Positions 19,401-26,445 of a stretch of 58,449 nt of DNA are shown piece after piece. The stretch's first letter is position 1. Every line of letters begins with the position of its first letter. Both the position numbers and the translations under genes were made by a program. The stretch is taken from positions 1-58,449 of the forward strand of contig JAQCFO010000008.1 in the NCBI GenBank assembly GCA_027619415.1, read 5' to 3'. This stretch comes from Bacteroidota bacterium (GTDB lineage Bacteria > Bacteroidota > Bacteroidia > Flavobacteriales > Flavobacteriaceae). A model generated the notes under the pieces. That model saw nothing but the letters and a program-made list of their open reading frames with translations, ran no database searches and had not been told where the DNA came from.

Positions 19401-20560
19401 ATGGATGGTTAACTGATTTCCCAAGCTTCAATGAGCAATTTACTCAAGTTCATAATACTAAGTTTGATTTAGTTGCTGAGCTAAGTTGGATTGAAGATTT
19501 GAAAATTGATATAAATGCCAACAGAGTCTATTCAGAGAATTTTTCTGAAAACTTTATAATAACTGATAGTCAATACAATTCGTTATCTCCAAATTCATTT
19601 GGAAATTTTGCTATATCTACTATTTTGATTAAAACATCTTTTCAAAATAGCAATGAAAATCAATCAGTAACTTTTAATGAGTTTGAAGAAAATAGATTGA
19701 TAATCGCAAATAGATTATCTTTAATTTACAGTGATACGAGTGGTAAATTGGATCAATTTGGTTACCCATTAGGGTACGGGAAAAACAACCAAGCAGTTTT
19801 GATCCCTGCCTTTATTTCTGCTTATTCTGGCAAAGATCCTAACAGCATTTCATTAAGTGCTACTAGAAGTACTCCTCTGCCAAACTGGTCTTTACAATAT
19901 AGCGGGTTAATTAAGCTAGAATTTTTTAAAAATCGCTTTAAAAGATTCAGTATCGGACATTCATACCGTTCTAGTTATACATTAAACAACTTTAAATCAA
20001 ATTTAGAATATGATTCTTTAGACCCTGATTTAAAAGATAGTTCAGGGAATTTTTTGAATGAAATACTGTATACTAATATTAATTTGGTTGAGCAGTTTAA
20101 TCCTTTACTAAAAATTGACATGGAATTAAAAAATTCCATAAGATTAGTTGTGGCATTAAAAAAAGACAGAGCTCTTTCGTTGAGTTTAGATAACAATTTA
20201 CTTACTGAAACTTCTGGTACAGATTATTCAGTAGGTTTTGGATATAGAATTAATGATTTAAAACTTAGAAGTGGTTATGGAGGAAGTCAAACGTTTTCTA
20301 AAGGAGATTTAAACATAAAGGCTGATGTAAATTTAAGAGATAATATTACTATAATAAGAAATTTAAATATATCTGACAATAAAGTCATAGCTGGACAGAC
20401 TATGTGGTCCTTAAAGTTGTCGGCGGATTACGCTTTAAGCAAGAGTTTTAATGCGGTTTTCTTTTATGATCATTTATTTTCAAAATTTGCTATATCAACA
20501 GCTTTTCCAATGACAACCATAAGGTCGGGAATGACTTTTCGATATAACTTTGGAGAATAA
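13472..20560 (+). CDS. sprA: SprA, outer-membrane translocon of the type IX secretion system
   Basis: A giant 2362-residue protein matching SprA (also Sov), the very large beta-barrel through which type IX secretion exports adhesins and enzymes across the outer membrane and which is needed for gliding. The N-terminus has a signal peptide (KRKIFILSFFVVILYNQNILGQ). Two similar SprA-type segments start near LLPNLYVNSRFFETIFGG and SLDFNQAISLSMNGKIGERL, with multiple GxxxxxxxF beta-strand repeats. The C-terminus ends in an aromatic strand (SGMTFRYNFGE), as outer-membrane barrels do. The start is TTG at 13472, five bases after ruvA; no ATG lies before the signal peptide, so this is a genuine non-ATG start. 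Size, position after ruvA and before gcvH all match flavobacterial sprA loci. Confidence 0.95.
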   Translation: MTIFPLKRKIFILSFFVVILYNQNILGQKIITLDTIENTVYLGKFKLTPPSFFSSKYTYYPLIDRYIYSTKAGEIDVGIPLVLTPNQYRKLVKENSIKKYFQEKMSFIEDEDSEKSSKLKNLLPNLYVNSRFFETIFGGDNIELTPQGSISMDIGGRYQKSDNPSLSSRNQSNISLDFNQAISLSMNGKIGERLTIRSNYDTQSTFDFQNLLKLDYTPTEDDIIQKIELGNVSMPLSGSLISGAQSLFGFKTELKFGNTNITAILSEQKSESQTVVSKGNGSFEEFSISPLDYDENRHFFLGQYFRDKYETTVKNYPYLNTPIQISRIEVWVTNRSGQTQNVRNVLGLQDLGESNPEKTNLGESIEFLGADDKPDNSANKLDPESIVNELSLDFSKLRDISNVKQGFGDIKSLVSEGNDYSILENARKLEANEYKLHDKLGYISLNQPLNNDEILAVAYQYTVNGEVFQVGEFANDGVESTSSDGITISNNSLIVKLLKSSLTNINQPVWNLMMKNIYSIGSFQINKDDFKLNIFYSNPSPINYIEAVDPSVPIERKTLLSLFNFDKLNRNNDIQDGGDGFFDFVPNITIDSRNGLIIFTSVEPFGEYLFKELKNPNSSSENYKDINSFNLNQQKFVYNEMYDSSKNEAEKVSEKNKFLIKGSYKTTEEVGGIAIGQFNIPRGSVKVVAGGRVLQEGMDYTVNYQAGRVQILDESLKNSNVPIEISTESNSFYSQQKKRFSGINIEHKFNDNFIIGGALINLSERSVSQKANYGVEPVNNTMIGFNGTFSSQVPFLTRLANKLPNINSDVESNISFKTEFAYLHSGIPKNSGFDNVATVYVDDFEGSETNIDLKDISSWKLSSVPARNVKGSNYGVDELELGHYRAKLAWYNIDPIFYTRQRPSEIDEGELSKNETRRIFIEEIFPQQDIIQGQSRIQNTFDLSFYPSEKGPYNNNLNQSFLDDSTNNWGGITRDLSSTNFERANVEFVQFWLLDTFSENSSSDIDLGDLVLNLGNISEDILKDGKKLYENGLPTGNSNEIINESNWGKSPGTQSLIYSFDADTNKRTLQDVGYDGMNDTEELKKYFNGERSDPAGDNYQYYIDANGGILNRYKNYNGTQGNSPINVGNSGRGSTTIPDNEDVNQDNTMNTIDSYFEYSIPIRKNMTVENHPFISDVRNEVKVDLPNGESITTRWIQFKIPVSSQFYNSSKYSSFFDRVGVIDNFRSIRFMRMYLKGFSDPVTFRFGTLDLVRSEWKRYTKNLNSSNTPNLNPSIEIGSVNILENENRIPVNYILPPGLEREKISSNNSLIRQDEQSLSIKVNDLQPKASKGVYKIVDFDMRQYKSLKMFIHAESIDKTSKLSEELDKRLIAFLRLGSDLTDNYYQIEIPLKPTQYAEGIPNRLSADEVWQPDSNSIDFSLATLTELKALAISNNANLSNVLYFNEDLEIINEFTSISSLPGKKKYKFSIKGNPTIGGVKNLMLGVKNPSEDVLSGEIWFNELRLSEIEVKGGWSALASLDANIADFANISLSGKMSTIGFGSIDKSPNHRSREKLNQYGLITSLNLGQLLPKKWEIKIPLSYAISEEFTTPEYDPFYQDIKLEDRLNSTNSEKDKEFIKNQAISYRKVSSINLLGVKKNRSAEQKERVYDIENFDFSYSYNQETQHDYEVENFTKKTARVNSQYSYSFNPFVITPFESIKFINDNKYLEWLSEFNINPLLSSITFDANINRTFNSQRFRDVYVKGAKFSKQIALPDIQQRNFLFDWSLNLSQNLTNSLRIDFSASNNSIVKNYFQNDPDENRVVNKDLDIWDGFWNTGEANSHNQSFRLSYQLPFKFFPLINFVNSSYNYYGDFNWERGSDAMAQVQDDSGKFLGRVNTIQNANTHTFNTSFNMSKFYINLGLIKKKNPKSVQHKILNSVIGLATGLTRLKVNYSENNGKVLPGYTQSLGFLGTARPSLGFVFGSQADVRFEAAKNGWLTDFPSFNEQFTQVHNTKFDLVAELSWIEDLKIDINANRVYSENFSENFIITDSQYNSLSPNSFGNFAISTILIKTSFQNSNENQSVTFNEFEENRLIIANRLSLIYSDTSGKLDQFGYPLGYGKNNQAVLIPAFISAYSGKDPNSISLSATRSTPLPNWSLQYSGLIKLEFFKNRFKRFSIGHSYRSSYTLNNFKSNLEYDSLDPDLKDSSGNFLNEILYTNINLVEQFNPLLKIDMELKNSIRLVVALKKDRALSLSLDNNLLTETSGTDYSVGFGYRINDLKLRSGYGGSQTFSKGDLNIKADVNLRDNITIIRNLNISDNKVIAGQTMWSLKLSADYALSKSFNAVFFYDHLFSKFAISTAFPMTTIRSGMTFRYNFGE

Positions 20561-20614
20561 TATTTATGAAAAAATATTTTTTAGAATTACATTTACAAAA
20601 ATTAAAAACATCAA

Positions 20615-20995
20615 ATGGAAATAAAGCCAGATTTAAGATACACCAAAGATCATGAGTGGGTTAAAATTGAAGGAGATATAGCTATAATTGGCATTACTGA
20701 TTACGCCCAAGGCGAGCTAGGTGATATAGTATATGTTGAAATAGAAGCTTTAGGCGACGAGCTTAATAAAGAAGATGTTTTTGGCTCTGTAGAGGCGGTT
20801 AAGACAGTTTCTGATTTATTTATACCCGTTTCAGGTAAAATAACTGAAATGAATGAAAAACTGGAAGATAATCCAGAGCTTATTAATGAGGACCCGTATG
20901 GTGAAGGTTGGATTATTAAAATGGAAATTAAAGATCTATCAGAAACAGAACAATTACTAACATCTGAAGCATATAAAGACTTAATAGATGGGTAA
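20615..20995 (+). CDS. gcvH: glycine cleavage system H protein
   Basis: A 126-residue lipoyl carrier protein of the glycine cleavage complex, which shuttles the aminomethyl group between the P, T and L proteins. The lipoylated lysine is Lys63 in GSVEAVKTVSDL. The start MEIKPDLRYTKDHEWVKIEG and the closing EAYKDLIDG are typical. Length is normal. It follows sprA after 54 bases; a weak -7-like TACATTTA (20588-20595) is in that gap. Its stop overlaps the VanZ-like gene start by eight bases, indicating coupled translation. Other gcv genes are not in this window. Confidence 0.97.
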   Translation: MEIKPDLRYTKDHEWVKIEGDIAIIGITDYAQGELGDIVYVEIEALGDELNKEDVFGSVEAVKTVSDLFIPVSGKITEMNEKLEDNPELINEDPYGEGWIIKMEIKDLSETEQLLTSEAYKDLIDG

Positions 20996-21359
20996 AACTT
21001 TATTTAAAAAAGTAACATTCGCTTATACTTTTTTAATTATAATAATTTCATTAATCCCAATTCCTGGTAATTTTCCTTTTCCTGAGTTTAAACTTTTTGA
21101 GTTTGATAAGCTTATTCATTTGTCTATGTATTTTGCTATGTCGATTATGTGGATTCGCTTGGAATCCTATTCAAACAGTTCATTTCCTGTAAAAAGTTTA
21201 TTGTTTGTGTTGTTAATAGCAAGTCTAACAGAACTTTTACAAGGAATCTTGCCTATTGACAGGTATAGTGATTGGGCAGATTTTATCGCAAATTCAAGTG
21301 GCATCTTATTAGGAATAGTAGCATATAGTTTATATATTTCTAAAAATAAACAATATTAG
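20988..21359 (+). CDS. VanZ-family small membrane protein
   Basis: A 123-residue membrane protein with about four helices (10-28, 40-55, 64-80, 98-117). It has VanZ-like features: the first loop FDKLIHLSMYFAMSIMW carries the conserved DK..H....Y/F pattern, and LTELLQGILPIDRYSDWADFIANSSGILLG matches the family's E..Q...R..D..D...N..G signature. VanZ-like proteins are linked to low-level teicoplanin resistance in Gram-positives but have no defined role here. It overlaps the gcvH stop by eight bases and is followed 51 bases later by the TonB gene. The gcvH-vanZ-tonB order is common in this family. Confidence 0.85.
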   Translation: MGKTLFKKVTFAYTFLIIIISLIPIPGNFPFPEFKLFEFDKLIHLSMYFAMSIMWIRLESYSNSSFPVKSLLFVLLIASLTELLQGILPIDRYSDWADFIANSSGILLGIVAYSLYISKNKQY

Positions 21360-21410
21360 CTTTTAATTTAAAAAAAAAAAATTATTTTAGCTCAAGAATA
21401 ATTAGAACTT

Positions 21411-22109
21411 ATGCAGCCAAAAAAAAACCCACAATCTGATTTAAGAAACTATAGTAGTTTACTATTTGCTTTTGGATTATGTATTGTTTTGTTCGTTTCA
21501 TGGAGGGCTATTGAAGCTAAGACATTCGAAGCGCAATACGATTATGAATCGTTAAATATAGATGATGATGATGATGATGAAATTCCTATCACAGAACAAT
21601 TAAAAACACCACCACCACCACCACCACCACCAGCACCTGAAATTATTGAAGTAGTTGAGGATGAGAAGGAGATAGAAGAAACGATTATTGAATCAACTGA
21701 AACTGATCAAGAAGAAATAGTTGAAGAAGTTGAGGTTATGGAAGAAGAAATGGATATAGACATTCCATTTGCTATAATAGAAGATGTTCCTTTATTTCCA
21801 GGTTGTGAAAAAGTTGCTAATTCTGAAAGAAGAAATTGTTTTCAGGAAAAAATGAATGATCATATTAGGAATAACTTTAGATACCCTGAGATTGCTCAAG
21901 AAATGGGAATTCAAGGAAGAGTTTTTGTTCAATTTATGATTGGAAAAGACGGTAATATTAGCGGAATTAAAACAAGAGGACCAGATAAAAATCTCGAGAA
22001 AGAAGCTAATAGAATTATTGCTAAATTACCTAGAATGACACCTGGAGCACAAAGAGGAAGACCCGTTAGAGTTCCTTTTAGTATCCCCATTCAATTTAAA
22101 TTACAATAA
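21411..22109 (+). CDS. energy transducer TonB
   Basis: A 232-residue TonB-family protein that couples the inner-membrane proton motive force to outer-membrane transporters. The layout is a short cytoplasmic N-terminus, one membrane anchor (about 18-33, LFAFGLCIVLFVSWRA), then a periplasmic spacer with six consecutive Asp, eight consecutive Pro and a long Glu-rich stretch. A C-terminal TonB domain follows (about 150-232), including YPEIAQEMGIQGRVFVQFMI and the closing PFSIPIQFKLQ. The pre-domain segment FPGCEKVANSERRNCFQEKM, with paired Cys, is typical of Bacteroidota TonBs. Asp and Pro runs are encoded by pure GAT (21561-21578) and CCA (21609-21632) triplet repeats. No ExbB/ExbD genes are nearby. 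Confidence 0.92.
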   Translation: MQPKKNPQSDLRNYSSLLFAFGLCIVLFVSWRAIEAKTFEAQYDYESLNIDDDDDDEIPITEQLKTPPPPPPPPAPEIIEVVEDEKEIEETIIESTETDQEEIVEEVEVMEEEMDIDIPFAIIEDVPLFPGCEKVANSERRNCFQEKMNDHIRNNFRYPEIAQEMGIQGRVFVQFMIGKDGNISGIKTRGPDKNLEKEANRIIAKLPRMTPGAQRGRPVRVPFSIPIQFKLQ

Positions 22110-22144
22110 TACTTTTTGTAAGATTTTAAATACAAAGAAAATAA

Positions 22145-22175
22145 TTGTTTTCTCTATTATTCTGCACTAGATTTG
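22145..22175 (+). promoter_or_regulatory. flavobacterial -33/-7 promoter for the oxidase operon
   Basis: TTG at 22145-22147 and TAGATTTG at 22168-22175, 20 bases apart, fit the Bacteroidota primary sigma consensus (TTG, 19-20 bases, TAnnTTTG). It sits 17 bases upstream of the ctaB start in an 82-base gap. Confidence 0.6.
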
Positions 22176-22191
22176 CGCTCTATTTGAATTC

Positions 22192-23106
22192 ATGACTAGC
22201 AGCTCATTAAAAACAGAACTACGATCTAATCCTGTTAAGGAAATTTTTATTAATTTTTTTGAACTAACTAAAGCTAGATTAGCCATAAGTGTAGTTTTTT
22301 CTTCAATTGTAGGTTATTTAATAGCCTCTGATTCATTTGATCTTTCAACTGTTTTATTACTAACATTAGGAGGGTATTGCATGGTTGGAGCATCAAACTC
22401 GTTCAATCAAATTATTGAAAAAGATATTGATAAGTTAATGGAAAGGACTAAAAACAGACCTATTCCATCTGGAAAAATGAGCGTTAATACTGCTTTTATT
22501 ATTTCTATTATACTAACACTTATTGGCGTTATAGTTTTATATAAAATAAACCCTAAAACAGCTCTTTTTGGATCTATTTCAATATTTATTTATACATGTT
22601 TATATACCCCTTTAAAGACTATTTCCCCTCTTTCTGTTTTTGTTGGAGCCATTCCTGGAGCTATTCCATTTATGCTTGGTTGGGTTGCGGCGACAAATAA
22701 TTTTGGAATTGAGCCTGGAACACTATTTATGATTCAATTTTTTTGGCAATTTCCTCACTTTTGGGCTTTAGGATGGATGCTTCATGAAGATTATGGTAAG
22801 GCGGGAATCAATATGTTGCCTACTAGAAAAAAAGACAAATCTACTGCACTTCAAGTTGTGCTTTATACTATATGGATGATAATAATTTCTATTTTTCCTG
22901 TAAGTGGATTAACAGGTGATTTAAGACTTTCAATCGTTTCTGCAGTTGTGGTACTAGCTTTAGGTTTAGGGATGCTTTATTTTGCAATTAATTTATATAT
23001 AAAAATGAGCACTTCTGCTGCTAAAAAAGTATTTACTTCAAGCATAGTTTATTTAACCCTTTTGCAAATAACTTATTTAATTGATAAAATTTATATATGG
23101 ATTTAA
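22192..23106 (+). CDS. ctaB: protoheme IX farnesyltransferase (heme O synthase)
   Basis: A 304-residue UbiA-superfamily prenyltransferase (CtaB/CyoE) that adds a farnesyl group to heme b to make heme O, the precursor of heme A for terminal oxidases. The signature NSFNQIIEKDIDKLMERTKNRPIPSG carries the metal/diphosphate-binding Asp residues, and the second acidic motif lies around HEDYGKAGINMLPTRKKDKS. About eight or nine membrane helices are seen. An ATG start follows the promoter at 22145-22175. Its last ten bases overlap the next gene, a cytochrome oxidase subunit III. The position at the head of the oxidase block fits its role. Confidence 0.96.
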   Translation: MTSSSLKTELRSNPVKEIFINFFELTKARLAISVVFSSIVGYLIASDSFDLSTVLLLTLGGYCMVGASNSFNQIIEKDIDKLMERTKNRPIPSGKMSVNTAFIISIILTLIGVIVLYKINPKTALFGSISIFIYTCLYTPLKTISPLSVFVGAIPGAIPFMLGWVAATNNFGIEPGTLFMIQFFWQFPHFWALGWMLHEDYGKAGINMLPTRKKDKSTALQVVLYTIWMIIISIFPVSGLTGDLRLSIVSAVVVLALGLGMLYFAINLYIKMSTSAAKKVFTSSIVYLTLLQITYLIDKIYIWI

Positions 23107-23675
23107 ATTCTCAAGATGACAAAAAAAAACATGTGAGAGCAAAAAAAATGATGCTCTTGTTCTCTATGTTGAGTATTGCAATGACTTTTGCGGGGCTAAC
23201 TAGCGCTTATATTGTTAGTAAATCAAGACCAGATTGGATAACTGATTTTAAATTACCCTCCGCTTTTTTTGTTAGCACTATTGTTATTATAATGTGTAGC
23301 GCATCAATAGTAATGGCTAAAAAAAATGTAAACAAAAACAATACAATAGCAACATCTATTTGGCTAGGAATTACATTTTTATTATCTGTTGTTTTTGTGA
23401 TTTCTCAGTTTTCAGGATTTGATGATCTTATTTCTAAAGGATATTTTTTTACAGGACCACAAAGCACAGTGACAACCTCATTCTTGTATGTGTTAGCTGT
23501 GCTTCACTTAGCTCACCTTTTTGCAGGGATGATCGTTTTATTAGTGGTGTTTTACAATAATCATAAAAATAAATATAAGATAGATAAATTAGGTTTCGAA
23601 TTAGCGGTTAACTTTTGGCATTTCCTAGGTTTTCTGTGGTTGTATTTGTTTGTTTTTTTATATTTCTTTAGATAG
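23097..23675 (+). CDS. cytochrome c oxidase subunit III (first copy)
   Basis: A 192-residue five-helix subunit III-like protein of heme-copper oxidases. Family motifs include LTSAYIVSKSRPDW in helix 1, FFTGPQSTVTTSFLYVLAVLHLAHLFAGMIVLL (the H..H..AG motif) and the last helix FELAVNFWHFLGFLWLYLFVFLY (the W.F.D/G..W motif). The stretch GFDDLISKGYFFTGP is the usual periplasmic loop. Length fits the short version found in caa3-type clusters. The start overlaps ctaB by ten bases. A second subunit III gene follows 40 bases later; the two copies differ in length and are not tandem duplicates of recent origin. Confidence 0.9.
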   Translation: MDLNSQDDKKKHVRAKKMMLLFSMLSIAMTFAGLTSAYIVSKSRPDWITDFKLPSAFFVSTIVIIMCSASIVMAKKNVNKNNTIATSIWLGITFLLSVVFVISQFSGFDDLISKGYFFTGPQSTVTTSFLYVLAVLHLAHLFAGMIVLLVVFYNNHKNKYKIDKLGFELAVNFWHFLGFLWLYLFVFLYFFR

Positions 23676-23685
23676 TAAAAATATG

Positions 23686-23693
23686 TAACTTTG
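23686..23693 (+). promoter_or_regulatory. candidate -7 box (TAACTTTG)
   Basis: TAACTTTG matches TAnnTTTG and lies 22 bases upstream of the second subunit III start in a 40-base gap. The -33 element is poor (TTC near the right spacing). It would be an internal promoter in the oxidase operon. Confidence 0.35.
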
Positions 23694-23715
23694 TAACCTT
23701 AATTTATAAAAATAA

Positions 23716-24699
23716 ATGAGCTCAACTATTACAACATCCACTAATAATGAGGAAGATTTATGGGGAGGCGGAAACAAGCCTTTGAAAGCTAGCTACGGCA
23801 AGCTAATGATGTGGTTTTTTATTGTTTCTGATGCCTTGACTTTTTCAGGGTTTCTTGTAGCCTATGGTTTTTCTAGATTTAAAAATTTAGATTCTTGGCC
23901 GATTGCTGACGAAGTGTTTACTCACTTTCCTTTCTTACACGGAGTAGATGCTCCAATGTATTATGTAGCATTAATGACTTTTGTTTTGATTTTTTCATCT
24001 GTGACGATGGTTTTGGCTGTTGATGCAGGTCATCATATGCAAAAAAAGAAGGTAGCAGTATATATGTTACTTACAATAATTGGTGGTGCTATTTTTGTGG
24101 GATCGCAAGCTTGGGAATGGAGTAATTTTATAAAAGGAGAATATGGTGCTGTAGAGACTAAAGGAGGGCAATTATTTCAGTTTATCAATCAAGAAACTGG
24201 AAAAAGAATAGCTCTTGATGAATTCGCGATAGAGAGTCATTCAGATAGAACTCAACATGAAAGTAAAAATGGAATATGGTTTTTAGGAGAAGGATCTTTA
24301 CCTTCTTTTACTCCTGATGAAGTTATAGCAGGAGTTATTGCAAACCCTTATGTGGTTATTAAAACGGAAAAAATTGATGCTAACGGACATAAGATTATTT
24401 TAAGTAGAGAAGAATCGTTAGATAAAATAACTCAAGCTATATATGTGGTAGAGGGAGCTAATCTTGTGAATAATGAATACGGAAATAGGTTATTTGCTAA
24501 TTTTTTCTTTTTTATTACGGGATTCCACGGATTCCATGTATTCTCTGGAGTTATAATTAATATAATCATTTTTTTCAATGTTCTTGTTGGAACATATGAA
24601 AAAAGAGGTCATTATGAAATGGTTGAAAAAGTAGGATTGTATTGGCATTTCGTTGATCTAGTCTGGGTATTCGTATTTACTTTCTTTTATCTTGTATAA
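23716..24699 (+). CDS. cytochrome c oxidase subunit III (second copy, with insert)
   Basis: A 327-residue subunit III-like membrane protein. The first helices (KLMMWFFIVSDALTFSGFLVAYGFSRF, then YVALMTFVLIFSSVTMVLA) and the last two (NFFFFITGFHGFHVFSGVIINIIIF and KVGLYWHFVDLVWVFVFTFFYLV) are conserved, including the GFHG.HV..G and YWHFVD.VW motifs. Between helices 3 and 4 there is a soluble insert of about 110 residues (roughly 140-255). I recall such an insert in Bacteroidota homologues, and its role is unknown. The gene lies between the first subunit III gene and the subunit IV gene, so this should be the subunit of the main oxidase. Subunits I and II are not in the window. Confidence 0.92.
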   Translation: MSSTITTSTNNEEDLWGGGNKPLKASYGKLMMWFFIVSDALTFSGFLVAYGFSRFKNLDSWPIADEVFTHFPFLHGVDAPMYYVALMTFVLIFSSVTMVLAVDAGHHMQKKKVAVYMLLTIIGGAIFVGSQAWEWSNFIKGEYGAVETKGGQLFQFINQETGKRIALDEFAIESHSDRTQHESKNGIWFLGEGSLPSFTPDEVIAGVIANPYVVIKTEKIDANGHKIILSREESLDKITQAIYVVEGANLVNNEYGNRLFANFFFFITGFHGFHVFSGVIINIIIFFNVLVGTYEKRGHYEMVEKVGLYWHFVDLVWVFVFTFFYLV

Positions 24700-24709
24700 T
24701 AATTTATAA

Positions 24710-25096
24710 ATGGAAAATAACACACATAAGCTAGAGATTTTTAGAGGTCTCCTTAAGTTCAAGTCTAATGAGTCTAAAATATGGGGAGTATTAATATTTC
24801 TTTCAATAGTAACTGTAGTTGAAGTTGCTTTAGGGATTATAAAACCGGAAGTTTTAGTAGTGAACTCTTTTTTAAGTATGAAAATGATTAACTGGATTTT
24901 TATTATTTTGACTATTGTTAAGGCCTATTATATCGGATGGGATTTTATGCATTTAAGAGACGAACTTCAAGGCTTACAGTTTTCTGTAACAATTACCCTT
25001 ATGTTCTTAATTGCTTATTTAGCTTTTATTCTGTTAGTTGAAGGAAATTACATTTTTGACGTGATTTATGAAGGTTTTGTGAGCTGGAATTTCTAA
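24710..25096 (+). CDS. cytochrome c oxidase subunit IV-like (CyoD/CtaF) protein
   Basis: A 128-residue membrane protein with three helices (about 25-43, 58-76, 88-110), matching the prokaryotic cytochrome c oxidase subunit IV family. IWGVLIFLSIVTVVEVALGI is helix 1, and the conserved YYIGWDFMHLRDELQGLQ joins helices 2 and 3. The subunit has no redox centre and is an assembly or stability factor. It starts ten bases after the second subunit III gene and is followed 18 bases later by the SCO-like gene. Confidence 0.85.
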   Translation: MENNTHKLEIFRGLLKFKSNESKIWGVLIFLSIVTVVEVALGIIKPEVLVVNSFLSMKMINWIFIILTIVKAYYIGWDFMHLRDELQGLQFSVTITLMFLIAYLAFILLVEGNYIFDVIYEGFVSWNF

Positions 25097-25114
25097 GAGT
25101 CTAAAAATTTCTTA

Positions 25115-25750
25115 ATGAAAAAGTATATTGTATTAACCGTTCTTTTCGTTTTACCATTAGTAGTGTATCTTTTTTTTGCTTCAGGAATTAATAATTTTGC
25201 AAAGCTTCCAGTTTTGACTGATGAAGTATATGACATCTCAAAAATATCAACTACTACTTTTGATAATAAGATAACAATTTTAGGATTTTTTGGACATAAT
25301 GTAGAAGACAAGCATGGGGATGCATTAAATTTAAATCAAAAAATTTATAAAAGATTTTATAAGTTTAAAGATTTTCAGTTTGTAATGATTCAGCCAACTG
25401 GAACAGAAAGTTCAACAGAAGCTTTAAAAAATGAATTAAGATTAGGGACTAATACAGACCTTATTAATTGGAACTTTATTTCTGCTACTGATTTAGATCT
25501 TTTAAACATTTTTCAAAGCTTAAAAACTGACTTTAATCTAGATTCAAATTTAGGAACACCCTTTGTTTTTATTATCGATAGAAATGGGAATTTAAGGGGG
25601 CGTGATGATAAAGAAGGGACTAAATTTGGATATGATTCTAGATCTGTTGCAGATATAAATAATAATATGTTAGATGATGTGAAAGTTATTTTAGCTGAAT
25701 ACAGGATGGCTCTTAAAAAAAACAATATTTATAAAGATCAACTTAAATGA
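25115..25750 (+). CDS. membrane-anchored thioredoxin-fold/SCO-like protein lacking the copper cysteines
   Basis: A 211-residue protein with an N-terminal membrane anchor (about 3-22) and a periplasmic domain. ITILGFFGHNVEDKHGDALNLNQKIYKRF looks like the first strand and helix of a thioredoxin fold, and GTPFVFIIDRNGNLRGRDDKEG matches the cis-Pro plus DRNG loop of SCO/peroxiredoxin folds. The CxxxC of SCO proteins is absent, and the sequence contains no Cys at all. Its stop overlaps the start of the true SCO gene by four bases, so it is translationally coupled to it. I infer a structural or accessory role in oxidase copper-centre assembly. It is seen beside SCO genes in other flavobacteria as a hypothetical protein. 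Function is not established. Confidence 0.68.
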   Translation: MKKYIVLTVLFVLPLVVYLFFASGINNFAKLPVLTDEVYDISKISTTTFDNKITILGFFGHNVEDKHGDALNLNQKIYKRFYKFKDFQFVMIQPTGTESSTEALKNELRLGTNTDLINWNFISATDLDLLNIFQSLKTDFNLDSNLGTPFVFIIDRNGNLRGRDDKEGTKFGYDSRSVADINNNMLDDVKVILAEYRMALKKNNIYKDQLK

Positions 25751-26445
25751 AAAAGTATTCTTATGTAGGTATTTCATTTGTTATTTTAATTTTTGGAATT
25801 ATTTTTTTCCCCAAAGTAATGGACCGTATTGAAAATCAATCTATTTCAGAAAGCACGCGACTTGCTAAATCGGAAAATTTAAGTTTTATCAAACTAAATA
25901 GCGAAAAAAGAAAAGTTCCTGAGTTTCTTTTTTTAAATCAAGACAGCTTACTGATTAGTAATGAAGATTTTATAGGGAAGGTTTTTGTAGTCGAATTTTT
26001 CTTTACAAGATGCCCTTCTATATGCATCGAAATGAATAAAAACATGAAAATTTTAGATGAAATATATGGAGATAGAAAAGATTTTGGAATAGCTTCTTTT
26101 ACAATTGATCCAGATAATGACACGCCCACTACATTAAAAAAATATTCAGAACTTCTTGAGGTTAAATCTAAAAATTGGCATTTTTTAACTGGAGACAAAA
26201 AAGATATTTATGAATTGTCTAATACAGGTTTTAATATTTTTTCTTCAATTAATGAAGCAGTTGATGGAGGTTTTGAGCATCAAGGATTTTTTGCTTTAAT
26301 TGATCAAGATGGTTATATTCGTTCAAGAGTTAATGATTATAACGTTCCTTTAGTTTATTATTCAGGGATTAATAATGAGAATAGCGAAATTCAGGGTATC
26401 GATATGATTAAAGAAGATATAAATAAACTATTAAAAATTAATTAA
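25747..26445 (+). CDS. SCO1/SenC copper chaperone
   Basis: A 232-residue SCO family protein that delivers copper to, or keeps reduced, the CuA site of cytochrome oxidase. It has a membrane anchor (about 5-22) and a thioredoxin fold with the copper motif FFFTRCPSICIEMN (Cys89, Cys93). The conserved FTIDPDNDTPTTLKKYSE and the third copper ligand, His near residue 177 in GGFEHQGFFALIDQDG, are also present. All three ligands are present. It overlaps the neighbouring genes at both ends (four bases with the Cys-less paralogue, one base with DUF420), so it belongs to a tight operon with the oxidase subunits. Confidence 0.93.
   Translation: MKKYSYVGISFVILIFGIIFFPKVMDRIENQSISESTRLAKSENLSFIKLNSEKRKVPEFLFLNQDSLLISNEDFIGKVFVVEFFFTRCPSICIEMNKNMKILDEIYGDRKDFGIASFTIDPDNDTPTTLKKYSELLEVKSKNWHFLTGDKKDIYELSNTGFNIFSSINEAVDGGFEHQGFFALIDQDGYIRSRVNDYNVPLVYYSGINNENSEIQGIDMIKEDINKLLKIN

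Noticed and set aside
20566-20655. Short ORF from the ATG at 20566 overlapping the gcvH start
   Set aside because: It runs out of frame into the conserved gcvH N-terminus and shows no protein-like pattern.
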